64,000 nucleotides of DNA from Pseudoalteromonas phenolica (GCF_005876835.1 NZ_PPSW01000007.1:372001-436000), one strand, 5' to 3'; positions 38,712 to 47,269 are shown, counted from the stretch's first letter. Translations and numbers: made by a program. Notes: generated from the letters alone by a model not told the origin.

Positions 38712-38736
38712 AAAAGGTTGCACTTGGCAACCTTTT
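38712..38736. terminator. bidirectional terminator between the GST gene and rhlE
   Basis: AAAAGGTTGC and GCAACCTTTT pair around ACTTG, with A-rich and T-rich flanks on the two sides. Confidence 0.8.
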
Positions 38737-38758
38737 GAATATTTTACTTAAAAAGAAT

Positions 38759-40054
38759 TTATTTACTCAACTTTAAAGACTTACCTTTAATCTGCTTTCT
38801 TACATTCGCGATACGCGCTCTGTTTTTCGCTCTCGCTTCACCACTTGCCTGATTACTAGGGCGGTTAGTTTTTGGCTTTCTACGTTGATGTGAAGGTTTT
38901 TTAGTTAAGTTTTTAATCAGACTTTCACGGCTACTTACTTCATAACCAGGTAAATAATAGCGCTTAATTTGCTGCCCAATTAATTCTTCAATATGTAGTA
39001 ATACTTGCTCTTCTTCACGTGCAACGAATGAAATTGCTTGGCCCTGCTGACCCGCACGACCTGTTCTACCAATACGGTGAACGTAATCTTCTGCAAGATA
39101 AGGAAGATCATAGTTAACCACGCGAGGCAGACCTTCAATATCAATTCCGCGCGCAGCAACTTCAGTGGCAACTAATACGCGAACCTTGCCTTCTTTAAAC
39201 TCACGTAAAGCACGACGTCTAGCACCTTGCTTTTTATCGCCATGACACACAGTGGCAGGAATACCATCAAGGTTTAGCTCTTTAACAATATCGTCAGCAA
39301 CATCTTTCATGTTCACAAATACAAGAACTTGTTGCCAATTCTTTTTACCAATCAACTCAGAAAGCAGCTCTTGCTTTCTACCTTGTTCAACGGGATAAAC
39401 AATATGCCTTACCGTTTCTGCTGTCGTGTTTTCAGGTGTGACTTGCACAAACTTAGGGTGCTTTAAAACTTGACGTGCAAACTGTTTCATTGCCGTTGGG
39501 AAAGTTGCCGAGAAGAATAATTGTTGTTTATCTTCATGACATAGCTCTATTACTTTTTGGATGTCAGTAATAAAGCCCATATCGAGTAGTCTGTCTGCTT
39601 CATCTAACACTAAATGCTTTACCTGAGACAGATTTACACTCCCCAGACGTAAGTGATCAAGAAGCCTGCCTGGTGTTGCAACCAAAATATCACAGCCAGC
39701 GTTCAATTGTTCTTCTTGACCAGCAGTATTCACACCACCAAATAAAGCAACCACATTAAGGTCAGTATATTTTGCAAATTGCTTGCAGTTATTTGCAATT
39801 TGTTCTGCTAACTCACGAGTTGGCGCTATGATCAAAGCTCTAGGGTGTTGTTCAGCATGTTCAAAAATATTCTGTATGATTGGCAAACTAAAAGCGGCTG
39901 TTTTACCTGTACCAGTTTGAGCTGTAGCAAGTACATCATCCCCTTTTCTTACAACAGGGATAGCAGCTTGCTGAATTGGTGTAAGGGTGTGAAATTCTAA
40001 TTCGTCTAGTGCTTGCAGAATAAGCGGAGAAAAACTAAAAGATTTGAAATTCAT
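38759..40054 (-). CDS. rhlE: DEAD-box ATP-dependent RNA helicase (RhlE type)
   Basis: A 431-residue helicase with the full motif set: Q-motif TLTPIQQAAIP, Walker A AQTGTGKTAAF, PTRELAEQI, TPGRLLDHL, VLDEADRLLDMGF, FSATFP and HRIGRTGRAGQQG. A basic C-terminal tail (last 65 residues) probably binds RNA. Such helicases remodel ribosomal or messenger RNA, often in the cold. Start ATG 40054 has GCAGG upstream and begins at the conserved MNFKSFSF; the longer frame to TTG 40102 would run through a hairpin and promoter. Confidence 0.93.
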   Translation of the reverse strand: MNFKSFSFSPLILQALDELEFHTLTPIQQAAIPVVRKGDDVLATAQTGTGKTAAFSLPIIQNIFEHAEQHPRALIIAPTRELAEQIANNCKQFAKYTDLNVVALFGGVNTAGQEEQLNAGCDILVATPGRLLDHLRLGSVNLSQVKHLVLDEADRLLDMGFITDIQKVIELCHEDKQQLFFSATFPTAMKQFARQVLKHPKFVQVTPENTTAETVRHIVYPVEQGRKQELLSELIGKKNWQQVLVFVNMKDVADDIVKELNLDGIPATVCHGDKKQGARRRALREFKEGKVRVLVATEVAARGIDIEGLPRVVNYDLPYLAEDYVHRIGRTGRAGQQGQAISFVAREEEQVLLHIEELIGQQIKRYYLPGYEVSSRESLIKNLTKKPSHQRRKPKTNRPSNQASGEARAKNRARIANVRKQIKGKSLKLSK

Positions 40055-40063
40055 AACAAAAAC

Positions 40064-40090
40064 CTGCGGCCAATCATTAAAAGGCCGCAG
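40064..40090 (-). terminator. terminator-like hairpin between dapA and rhlE
   Basis: CTGCGGCC-N11-GGCCGCAG (perfect 8-bp stem) is followed on the minus strand by GTTTTTG, nine bases before the rhlE ATG. It would end the dapA transcript, and its 3' arm also carries the CAGG that serves as the rhlE ribosome site. Confidence 0.7.
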
Positions 40091-40119
40091 ATTATACGTC
40101 AATTAGTGAGTTCTAACAA
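40091..40119 (-). promoter_or_regulatory. promoter of rhlE overlapping the dapA stop codon
   Basis: On the minus strand TTGTTA (40119-40114), a 17-base spacer and a perfect TATAAT (40096-40091) are present. The start site would fall near 40084, inside the first arm of the hairpin. Confidence 0.55.
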
Positions 40120-41027
40120 AGAATAATTGACTCAGAGTCTAGTAAACTTGGTGAATTACCAACATAACTACCCGTTGCTAGTTCAGAAATTAACTGTAAG
40201 CCTTGTTGTTGTTGAGATGTACTTAATGGTACGTAAGGCAATCTGAAGATAGGCTTTACTGCACCTGTCATCATAAGCGCCGTGTTTATTGCGATCGGGT
40301 TAGGTTCACAGAATAACCAAGAGATTAGTGGTTGCAATGACTGGTTCAGATCGTCATTTCGTTCATTCATCAAACTTCTAAACTGCTTAGGCACAATATT
40401 AGAAGTAACTGAAATGACACCATGTGCACCATGTAAATGTCTTGCATCGTGTGCTTCATCGTCATTACCTGACCAGCATGCAATACCTTGTTGTTCATAG
40501 TGAGCAATACGCTCATTACCCGCACACTCTTTAACACCAATAAAATTGTCATGCTTCGAAAGAGGCTCAATGATATCTGGTGTTAAGTCCTGCCCCGTTC
40601 TTCCAGGTACGTTGTAAATAAACGCTGGGCCAATCTCGAGCACTTTTTCGAAGTGTTTAACAACACCTTCAACTGAAGTGCGACCATAGTAAGGGTTTAT
40701 CTGTAATGCAGCATCCATTCCCGTTGCAAAACCATATTCTGTTGCTTTAACAGCTTCACGGGTATTATTACTGCCCGTATTACCGATCACTAAAATTTGT
40801 TGGTTGTACTTACTTACAGTGTGCGCAATTAACATTAGGTGCTCTTCCCAATTCATTAATTGGCCTTCACCAGTTGTACCACCTACGATAATACCGTCGA
40901 CACCCGCTTCAATTTGTTGCTCGACTAATTTGTCGTAGGCAAGTAAATCGATTTCGCCAGATTCTAAGTAAGGAGTTTTTATCGCGGTGATCAAGCTTGC
41001 TTGTTGTAGTTTTTCGTTAATCTGCAT
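40113..41027 (-). CDS. dapA: 4-hydroxy-tetrahydrodipicolinate synthase, plant-like subtype
   Basis: A 304-residue class I aldolase that condenses pyruvate with aspartate semialdehyde in lysine and diaminopimelate synthesis. The Schiff-base lysine is in FIGVKECAGN and the active tyrosine in AFIYNVPGRTGQD. Blocks such as GGTTGEGQLMNWEEHLMLI, INPYYGRTSVEG, CWSGNDDEAHDARHLHGA and WLFCEPNPIAINTALMMTG are those I know from plant chloroplast enzymes, not the E. coli DapA type. ATG 41027 starts the conserved part; an upstream extension of 38 codons to 41141 covers the divergent promoter region and is unlikely. Confidence 0.88.
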   Translation of the reverse strand: MQINEKLQQASLITAIKTPYLESGEIDLLAYDKLVEQQIEAGVDGIIVGGTTGEGQLMNWEEHLMLIAHTVSKYNQQILVIGNTGSNNTREAVKATEYGFATGMDAALQINPYYGRTSVEGVVKHFEKVLEIGPAFIYNVPGRTGQDLTPDIIEPLSKHDNFIGVKECAGNERIAHYEQQGIACWSGNDDEAHDARHLHGAHGVISVTSNIVPKQFRSLMNERNDDLNQSLQPLISWLFCEPNPIAINTALMMTGAVKPIFRLPYVPLSTSQQQQGLQLISELATGSYVGNSPSLLDSESIILC

Positions 41028-41167
41028 GTTTACAAGTTTTCTTATTCCAAGTGCCAATATTCTTACATAAAACAGTAGCAGTTCCGAGCTTTCTTTAGAC
41101 TGAATGACTTGTAAATTGGTTGTATTACTGATTAAATACAAACACTGTATATTAAACCAGTATCACT

Positions 41168-41821
41168 ATGAGCTTACTTAATCATTTCAATGAGAATTTT
41201 TATCAAAGTATAGAAATATGCCAGTCTGCGAGAGTCAATGAAGATATCTTATTTGAGTGGCAAGAGTCAGGTTTGTTTCCAGCGAGTAGTTTCGTTATAG
41301 AAAATAAACTTCAAGTCAATTCTTACTTAGGGATCACAGAGCATACAGAGCAGATTGAATATTACCCGAGAGGATACCTAGCTTGGGCTCAAATACTTAT
41401 TAAGCATAATATAGAGTCTTCAAGCCAAGCATTCATGTACTTTGGGAATCTGTATCAGCAAGCTTTGACTCAATTAGTACATGGCTTGCCTGAAGCACTT
41501 ATCGGATCATTTACAGAAGATCTTGAAGAATCGATACAAACAAGTTGGCAATATTTCTTAGTAGGAAAATACGGCGCAATCTGTTTAACAGGAAAGATAG
41601 AAGAAATCGTTGCTATTGATCTATTTAAGTATGTTATTTCATTTTTAACTGAAGATTTTAGCTTAGACATACTCGATGAGGAGAGACGAAAAATCCTTCA
41701 TGTTGCACTCAGACAACTTAATAACTCAGTTGCTCTAGACAATCCACTATTACCAAAACAGCTTATTCGACAGCGTTATATTGAGCGGTTAATAAAGCAA
41801 TATGATTTATCGGTAAGATGA
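41168..41821 (+). CDS. hypothetical protein, 217 aa (possibly DUF6058-like)
   Basis: I do not recognise this protein with confidence. It is 217 residues, acidic, with no signal peptide or TM segment. It shows an N-terminal helix-turn-helix-like stretch (YQSIEICQSARVNEDILFEW), a YYPRGYLAWAQ segment and mostly helical remainder. Length and N-terminal pattern recall DUF6058 proteins of Alteromonadales, a weak suggestion only. It is divergent from dapA. ATG 41168 is the first available start and has no strong ribosome site. Confidence 0.7.
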   Translation: MSLLNHFNENFYQSIEICQSARVNEDILFEWQESGLFPASSFVIENKLQVNSYLGITEHTEQIEYYPRGYLAWAQILIKHNIESSSQAFMYFGNLYQQALTQLVHGLPEALIGSFTEDLEESIQTSWQYFLVGKYGAICLTGKIEEIVAIDLFKYVISFLTEDFSLDILDEERRKILHVALRQLNNSVALDNPLLPKQLIRQRYIERLIKQYDLSVR

Positions 41822-41823
41822 GC

Positions 41824-42075
41824 TCACGACTCTAAGTGAGCTCTCATAATTTCAAATGCCTTTAATACTTTTAATTTATCTTCGCAAAGACCGTCGTACC
41901 AAGCATCAAAGCTTTCATCATCTTGTTCAGCTAACACAACATATTCTGCAAGTAACTCAATGATGTCACTATGAGAACAACTCAACTGATCAAGCTGTTT
42001 GTTAATGCCACTGTGATCTTTATTTTTGAGCGAATCAATCACGGTGTTATCCAAGTTATTATTTAGCTCTTCCAT
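41824..42075 (-). CDS. hypothetical acidic protein, 83 aa
   Basis: Unrecognised. Strongly acidic, helical, with no export signal. DESFDAWYDGLCEDKLKVL is its most distinctive stretch. GGGAAGC precedes the ATG, supporting translation. It converges on the 217-residue gene, two bases apart. Confidence 0.6.
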   Translation of the reverse strand: MEELNNNLDNTVIDSLKNKDHSGINKQLDQLSCSHSDIIELLAEYVVLAEQDDESFDAWYDGLCEDKLKVLKAFEIMRAHLES

Positions 42076-42223
42076 TGTTGCTTCCCTTTAAAACTTACAC
42101 CTTATTTATAACAGGCCTACAACGAATAGCTAGAGACAAGGTGTTTGTTTGCGCAACAAACCATCAAAATCGACAAATTTACCTAAAACCCATTTGCAAA
42201 TAGTTTTCATTTAGAATAACATG

Positions 42224-42238
42224 CGAGATATTATAACA
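42224..42238 (+). promoter_or_regulatory. possible Zur-type operator ahead of L31B/L36B
   Basis: CGAGATA-T-TATAACA matches the TGTTATA-N-TATAACA form of Zur sites at 11 of 14 positions, with the right half perfect. It lies 17 bases before the L31B start. Zur control of zinc-independent L31/L36 paralogues is established in other Proteobacteria. Confidence 0.35.
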
Positions 42239-42255
42239 AAACAAAAGAGCATTTT

Positions 42256-42510
42256 ATGAAACCTAATATTCACCCTGATTACGAACAAGTGGCATTTCAC
42301 GATACTTCTATCGATAAATACTTCATTGTTGGTTCGACAATCAAATCTGATAGAACAGTCGAAATTGATGGCGTAACTTACCCATATGTACCGATTGATG
42401 TTTCAAGTGAATCACATCCTTTCTATACAGGTAAGCAAAAAATTACAGCCTCTGATGGTCGTGTTGCTCAATTCAATCGTCGCTTCAAAAATCTTGCAAG
42501 CAAAAAATAA
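42256..42510 (+). CDS. rpmE2: 50S ribosomal protein L31 type B
   Basis: An 84-residue L31 paralogue of the YkgM type: [30 protein letters not shown] and [11 protein letters not shown]. It lacks the CxxC zinc ligands of ordinary L31 and therefore can replace it when zinc is scarce, releasing zinc from ribosomes. It is followed 11 bases later by the matching L36 paralogue. Confidence 0.95.
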   Translation: MKPNIHPDYEQVAFHDTSIDKYFIVGSTIKSDRTVEIDGVTYPYVPIDVSSESHPFYTGKQKITASDGRVAQFNRRFKNLASKK

Positions 42511-42521
42511 AAGGAAAACTT

Positions 42522-42662
42522 ATGAAAGTACTCAGCTCTTTAAAGAGTGCAAAAAATCGTCCAGGCTGCCAAGTTGTTAAACGTCGTGGTCGAGTGTTCG
42601 TAATTTGTAAAACAAACCCTCGCTTCAAAGCCGTTCAAGGTATGAAGAAAAAGAAAAAATAA
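42522..42662 (+). CDS. rpmJ: 50S ribosomal protein L36, alternative (YkgO) type
   Basis: A 46-residue protein: [16 protein letters not shown], then [20 protein letters not shown] and a poly-Lys end. It matches E. coli YkgO, with the KVL start and longer N-terminus that separate the alternative L36 from the zinc-binding form; only two Cys remain. AAAGGA precedes ATG 42522. It is too short for common ORF cut-offs and is the second gene of the L31B operon. Confidence 0.93.
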   Translation: MKVLSSLKSAKNRPGCQVVKRRGRVFVICKTNPRFKAVQGMKKKKK

Positions 42663-42663
42663 A

Positions 42664-42684
42664 AAAGCGGCATTTATGCCGCTT
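42664..42684. terminator. terminator after L36, probably bidirectional
   Basis: AAGCGGCAT-TT-ATGCCGCTT with A-rich left and T-rich right flanks separates rpmJ from the converging cytochrome gene. Confidence 0.8.
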
Positions 42685-42688
42685 TTCT

Positions 42689-43081
42689 CTATCCAAATAA
42701 TAGCTCCCAAACACTTGGTGGCTCGTGTAGCTCATGATATTTCTCTCGAAGTACATCAACTTTCTTTAATTTCGACTTAGCTTTAGCAATTTCACCCTTT
42801 TCTATAAAGCGCTTTGATTCTTGTAATACTGTGATGACCTTATCTAATCCTTCGATTGATTGTTCTTTTAAATCAGCTTTGAAATTAGCCTTTTTACTTT
42901 TTTGAATCAAAATAATCATTTCATCTATTTGACTGATTATTTCTTTATCGTCAGTTGAACGAACTGCCTTTTTATAAGCATGGCCTATGTTTTTCATTGT
43001 TACAGATAAATCGCTTGTCTGTGCAGAAGAACTAAAACTGAACATACTGACTGACAAAAGCAATAGAACTAAATACTTCAT
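42689..43081 (-). CDS. cytochrome b562 family periplasmic protein
   Basis: A 130-residue protein: signal peptide of about 20 residues, then a four-helix bundle of cytochrome b562 length. The axial haem ligands fit: Met29 near the mature N-terminus in LSVTMKNIGHAYK and His116 in LREKYHELHEP, matching Met7 and His102 of E. coli CybC. The role of the family is unclear, presumably electron transfer or haem storage. GGAGTTTAT precedes ATG 43081; the longer frame from 43189 overlaps the transporter gene and breaks the signal peptide. Confidence 0.82.
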   Translation of the reverse strand: MKYLVLLLLSVSMFSFSSSAQTSDLSVTMKNIGHAYKKAVRSTDDKEIISQIDEMIILIQKSKKANFKADLKEQSIEGLDKVITVLQESKRFIEKGEIAKAKSKLKKVDVLREKYHELHEPPSVWELLFG

Positions 43082-43152
43082 ATAAACTCCGAATAATCGA
43101 GTGGACATTATAAGTTTTCTAGAAAAATAAAAAAGCGGTATGTAAAGCCCCT

Positions 43153-43968
43153 TTACATGAATAAATAAGTTGCAGACAAAACTAAGCAAACACCCGTTAT
43201 TTGCTTGCGAGACAGAGTTTCTTGATAAAATACGCGACCGATAATCACAGCGAGTACAATACCAATTCCGCGTTTAATGGCCTCTACAACACCAGGGTTT
43301 AGATATTCAAGCGCAGCAAATTGAAGAAATACAGCACCAAAAAAAACCATTACAGCAATAAGCCACCACTTAAAGTTTTTAAGTAAAGTCCACCATTGAT
43401 AATCAATTCGTAAACTAATAGACAAAACAGCAATAATTATGGATGTCAGAAACATGCCATGGAACGAGCTTGAGCCAAAGGTTAACGCTTGTTTATCGAA
43501 AACAATACAGGTGCCCCATGCAATTGCAGTTATTAATGCATACAAGCTTGATTTGTCACGTGTATTAATTGATGTGCCAGCAAGGAGCATGGTTGCAAGC
43601 ACAACTAACACAATGCCTAACCACTCGAATTGAGAGAGTAGTTCGTCAAAGAAAAAGAATGAGAACACAGCTGAGATAAACGGTGTACAAGCAGTAATCG
43701 ATAATACAATTGCAAGTTTGCCTTTTGATATAGCTAACATAAAACAAACACTGCCTATTGCAGCGAGAACACCACTTATCGTTGCAGGAAAATAATAAGA
43801 GTTGCTCGGCAATTGAAACCCTTGAAATCCCCACAATAAGAAGAACAAAGGCAGAACACTGACACTCATTGCAAGGGACAAGAACTTTGGATTAACATGC
43901 TGGGCTAGCTCTTTTCTTGCAATATCAAATAAAGACCAGCAAAGCGCACTTAGAAAAGAAAAAATCAT
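43153..43968 (-). CDS. EamA/DMT-superfamily transporter
   Basis: A 271-residue inner-membrane protein of about ten TM segments in two EamA repeats; the ends of each repeat read FFFFDELLSQFEWLGIVLV and IGRVFYQETLSRKQITGVCL. Substrate unknown; family members export metabolites or amino acids. Its start overlaps the upstream kinase gene by four bases (ATGA), so the two are probably translated together. Confidence 0.88.
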   Translation of the reverse strand: MIFSFLSALCWSLFDIARKELAQHVNPKFLSLAMSVSVLPLFFLLWGFQGFQLPSNSYYFPATISGVLAAIGSVCFMLAISKGKLAIVLSITACTPFISAVFSFFFFDELLSQFEWLGIVLVVLATMLLAGTSINTRDKSSLYALITAIAWGTCIVFDKQALTFGSSSFHGMFLTSIIIAVLSISLRIDYQWWTLLKNFKWWLIAVMVFFGAVFLQFAALEYLNPGVVEAIKRGIGIVLAVIIGRVFYQETLSRKQITGVCLVLSATYLFM

Positions 43969-44906
43969 ATCTTGTTTAGAACTTCTGAAAACTTATTTTG
44001 CATGAATGGCGTTATTTTTTTATGTTCAGGTTTCCAGCCATTTAAAAAACGATAGAAATCAGACCATACTATTGGCCATAGAGTACGCCATTCACGCTCT
44101 AAAAGTTCATACTCTTTTTTGCTCATGGTATTAGAGAGTGCTTTGTTTAGGCTTTGAAAGTATAAATTGAGAATAGATATTTCATACTTTTCACACGCTT
44201 CACCATTAAACACACTGGTCATAAATAACATGACATCTTGTAACCCAATACCAGAGCCGACATATTGGAAATCATAGCCAAGTACATTGTAATTTTTATC
44301 AAATGCATAGTTTGCTAACTTAGAATCGCCATGTATTAACGTCTTATAGCTAGCCTTATAAAGTGAGTCTGCCAAATAAATTGCCTGATATTTTAAATCA
44401 ATGAATGCCATCTTTTCAAACTCATCAGGTCTTGTTTCAAGATGCCAATATCCGCCTAATGGAAATGGTTCTGATTTGATAAGGGTAAGCCCTTGAGCGT
44501 GAAACTGGGCTAACCAATTAACAACTGCATAGATATGTTCAAGTTTATGATCATCTATATTTTGAAAACTCTTTGATTTAAAATCTTCTAAAATCAAAAC
44601 ATTTAAAGCCCCTATTCTCTTGGCAAAGTAACAATAGGGTCTTACTTTCTCAAAAGCTGTATGACATGTCGGGTCGTTGTAAAAATTGATTTCGTTCAGA
44701 TAAGACTTATCTTTTCTCTTTTTGGCAAAATCAGTTTGTGAAATGACTTGGTGATTTATGTTTTCAGGAATTTCACTGAGTTTAACTATCACTGGCTGTG
44801 AATTAAAGAAACCTGATTGAATTTGTCCACAACCACTCCAAAGTGAAATAGATAAATCTGTGAGCTTAAGCTCAGGTATGTACCTTTCTAAATGACGTGT
44901 ACGCAA
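43965..44906 (-). CDS. aminoglycoside/choline kinase-fold phosphotransferase
   Basis: A 313-residue small-molecule kinase. The Brenner motif IHGDSKLANYAF and the metal-binding DFQ of LGYDFQYVG are intact, and PVIVKLSEIPENIN carries the likely ATP lysine. The DFQYVG form and LILEDFKS resemble the ecdysteroid-kinase-like branch more than antibiotic phosphotransferases. Substrate unknown. It overlaps the DMT transporter gene by four bases, so a substrate shared with that transporter is possible. Confidence 0.8.
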   Translation of the reverse strand: MRTRHLERYIPELKLTDLSISLWSGCGQIQSGFFNSQPVIVKLSEIPENINHQVISQTDFAKKRKDKSYLNEINFYNDPTCHTAFEKVRPYCYFAKRIGALNVLILEDFKSKSFQNIDDHKLEHIYAVVNWLAQFHAQGLTLIKSEPFPLGGYWHLETRPDEFEKMAFIDLKYQAIYLADSLYKASYKTLIHGDSKLANYAFDKNYNVLGYDFQYVGSGIGLQDVMLFMTSVFNGEACEKYEISILNLYFQSLNKALSNTMSKKEYELLEREWRTLWPIVWSDFYRFLNGWKPEHKKITPFMQNKFSEVLNKI

Positions 44907-44962
44907 AGCAATAACTTTTAAAATACTATTAAACTTAGTTTATTGTACGCGCCTAAAATAAA

Positions 44963-44987
44963 AACGCCCAGCTAATTGCTGGGCGTT
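44963..44987 (-). terminator. Rho-independent terminator of fadE
   Basis: AACGCCCAGC-TAATT-GCTGGGCGTT, a perfect 10-bp stem, is followed on the minus strand by a T-run (CGTTTTTAT), 15 bases past the fadE stop. Confidence 0.85.
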
Positions 44988-45001
44988 GTACTCCACGATT
45001 G

Positions 45002-47248
45002 TTAACTGGCCTGCTGAATCTCAGCATTCAACGGACAATCATCAATAAGGTTTAAGTCGAAATCAAACTCATCAACTCGAATCGCTTTTTCACGTTTCTT
45101 GTTGTAATCAATTAACTTGGCATATTGCTCGCTAGTAATGACATTTGCGGCTAAAGCATTATCTAATGTGTCAGCAAAACGCACACCTGGTTTTACTTGT
45201 TTCGAACGAAGTGATTTTTTAAGCACTTTAAGTAAATCAAGACAAGCCATTTTCGCCTTATATGCCTGCTCATTAATGTCGTGACCATCACCAGCAGTTG
45301 GTTTAACTAACTTAGTGATTTGTGACTTAAACGCTGTGTCTTGTTGTGCGGCTGCCGCTAGCTCACGAATTAAATTATCATCAATCTTTGCCATTCTGTG
45401 GCTAAATTGTAATGTTGCCACACGTAAGAACTTACGAGCAAAACTTGCAGGGAAGTTATCTAAGAATTTATGCAATGCGTTTTCAGCATTTTGTAATGCC
45501 CAGCGCGTTGCATAATGGAAATAAGGGGCAGCTTGTGCACGCTCTGACTCAGATACTTTCTGCTCATAGTACTTAATTGAAGCCATAGCTGCGTAAAGGT
45601 AACTCATTACGTCACCAAGACGCGCAGACAACATTTCAGCTTGTTTTAACTTTCCGCCTAGTACCAATAATGAGAAATCAGCAAACAGAGCTAAACGAGA
45701 TGATAATTGCATAACCGCTTTTTCATATGGCTTAACTTCAGACAATGAACTCTGACTGCCGGCCATAAATGGCATTAAACCTAAGCCGAATGCACGTAAG
45801 CCATTCGAAATACCGTAACCCACAGTTTGACGGAATTTCTTATTAAATTTCTTATCGGCATCAGCTTCTTCGCTATGAATAGCTTCAACCATTTCTTGAA
45901 GATGCGGGTGACAACGCATAACACCCTGGCCAAAGATCATAAGGTTGCGAGTTAGAATGTTTGCGCCTTCAACAGTGATTGCGATTGGTTGAGCAACATA
46001 TCCGCTTGCTAGTGTATTCTGAGGACCGTTTTGTATAGCTTTACCAGCAAGAATATCCATTGCAGAGTCAAGCACATCACGACCAATTTCAGTCATATGA
46101 TATTTTGCGATTGCAGTAACAACTGATGGTTTCAGGCCCATGCCTAAACCTTCCGTGGTTAACACACGCATAGACTCTTGAAGGTAGGTTTTACCCGCAA
46201 TGTCAGCAAGCTTTTCTTGAATACCTTCAAATTGACCGATTGATAAACCAAACTGCTCACGAACAGCGGCATATTCTGAAGCTGACTTAAGTGCTACCTG
46301 GCTTGTTGAAACACCTAAAGCTGGTAGCGAGATACCACGACCGGCGCCAAGACAACTAACAAGCATCTGCCAACCACGACCAATGTTTTTCTGTCCACCA
46401 ATGATGTATTCCATTGGAATGAACACTTTGTTACCGCGTGTTGTACCATTGTAAAAACGGATACCCATAGGGTCGTGACGATTACCAAGCTCGACACCTG
46501 GGTGTGATTTTGGAATTAATGCACACGTAATACCAAGCTCTTCTTTACCACCTAATAGACCTTCAGGATCAAATACTTTGAATGCAAGACCTAGTACTGT
46601 CGCAATAGGGGCTAAAGTGATGTAACGCTTGTCCCAAGTGATCTCTAAACCCAGAACTTCCTCACCATTATGCGTACCCTTAGTGACGATACCTTGATCT
46701 GGTATACCACCGGCATCAGAACCTGCTTCAGGGCTGGTAAGTGCAAAACACGGGATGTCAGTACCATTCGCTAAACGTGGTAAGTAATGAGCACGCTGCT
46801 CTTCAGTACCATAATGCATTAATAACTCGCCCGGGCCTAATGAATTAGGCACCATAACAGTTACAGCTACAGCTGAAGATTTAGTCGCGATTGTACCTAC
46901 GATGGTTGAATTAGCATAAGGGCTAAACTCACGGCCACCGTAAGATTTTGGAATGATCAAAGAGAAGAAGCGTTCTTTCTTTAAGAAATCTAAAATATGT
47001 TCAGGTAGATGCTTACTGTTCTGAATAACAGAATCATCAATCATAGCCATTAACTCTTTCACTGGACCATCAATGAAAGCTTGCTCTTCTGCCGAAAGTG
47101 TCGCCTCAGGTACTGCACGAAGTGCACTAAAGTCAGGCTTACCTTGGTAGATTGAACCTTCTAACCAAACATCACCTGCGTCTAGCGCTTCTTGTTCTGT
47201 AATTGAGATACTTGGTAATACTTTTCTAAATTGTGTTCTTAAACTCAT
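45002..47248 (-). CDS. fadE: acyl-CoA dehydrogenase FadE
   Basis: A 748-residue protein following E. coli FadE along its length, catalysing the first oxidation of fatty-acid beta-oxidation. Blocks include ITEQEALDAGDVWLEGSIYQ, VTVMVPNSLGPGELLMHYG, CFALTSPEAGSDAGGIPD, RYITLAPIATVLGLAFK, GRGISLPALG and AITVEGANILTRNLMIFGQG. ATG 47248 gives a cytoplasmic N-terminus close to the conserved start. The 36-codon extension to 47356 has no conserved sequence and would run through a FadR-like operator, so I reject it. E. coli FadE has an extra N-terminal TM region that is absent here. Confidence 0.94.
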   Translation of the reverse strand: MSLRTQFRKVLPSISITEQEALDAGDVWLEGSIYQGKPDFSALRAVPEATLSAEEQAFIDGPVKELMAMIDDSVIQNSKHLPEHILDFLKKERFFSLIIPKSYGGREFSPYANSTIVGTIATKSSAVAVTVMVPNSLGPGELLMHYGTEEQRAHYLPRLANGTDIPCFALTSPEAGSDAGGIPDQGIVTKGTHNGEEVLGLEITWDKRYITLAPIATVLGLAFKVFDPEGLLGGKEELGITCALIPKSHPGVELGNRHDPMGIRFYNGTTRGNKVFIPMEYIIGGQKNIGRGWQMLVSCLGAGRGISLPALGVSTSQVALKSASEYAAVREQFGLSIGQFEGIQEKLADIAGKTYLQESMRVLTTEGLGMGLKPSVVTAIAKYHMTEIGRDVLDSAMDILAGKAIQNGPQNTLASGYVAQPIAITVEGANILTRNLMIFGQGVMRCHPHLQEMVEAIHSEEADADKKFNKKFRQTVGYGISNGLRAFGLGLMPFMAGSQSSLSEVKPYEKAVMQLSSRLALFADFSLLVLGGKLKQAEMLSARLGDVMSYLYAAMASIKYYEQKVSESERAQAAPYFHYATRWALQNAENALHKFLDNFPASFARKFLRVATLQFSHRMAKIDDNLIRELAAAAQQDTAFKSQITKLVKPTAGDGHDINEQAYKAKMACLDLLKVLKKSLRSKQVKPGVRFADTLDNALAANVITSEQYAKLIDYNKKREKAIRVDEFDFDLNLIDDCPLNAEIQQAS

Positions 47249-47252
47249 AACT

Positions 47253-47269
47253 AACTCATCAGACCAGTT
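47253..47269 (-). promoter_or_regulatory. FadR-like operator upstream of fadE
   Basis: On the minus strand AACTGGTCTGATGAGTT agrees at 15 of 17 positions with the symmetric form AACTGGTCNGACCAGTT of the FadR site, including the TGGTCTGA core. It lies four bases before the fadE start codon, where bound FadR would block transcription or its start. Confidence 0.55.

Noticed and set aside
41028..41141. 38-codon N-terminal extension of dapA
   Set aside because: It covers the promoter region facing the divergent gene, and the conserved aldolase begins at 41027.
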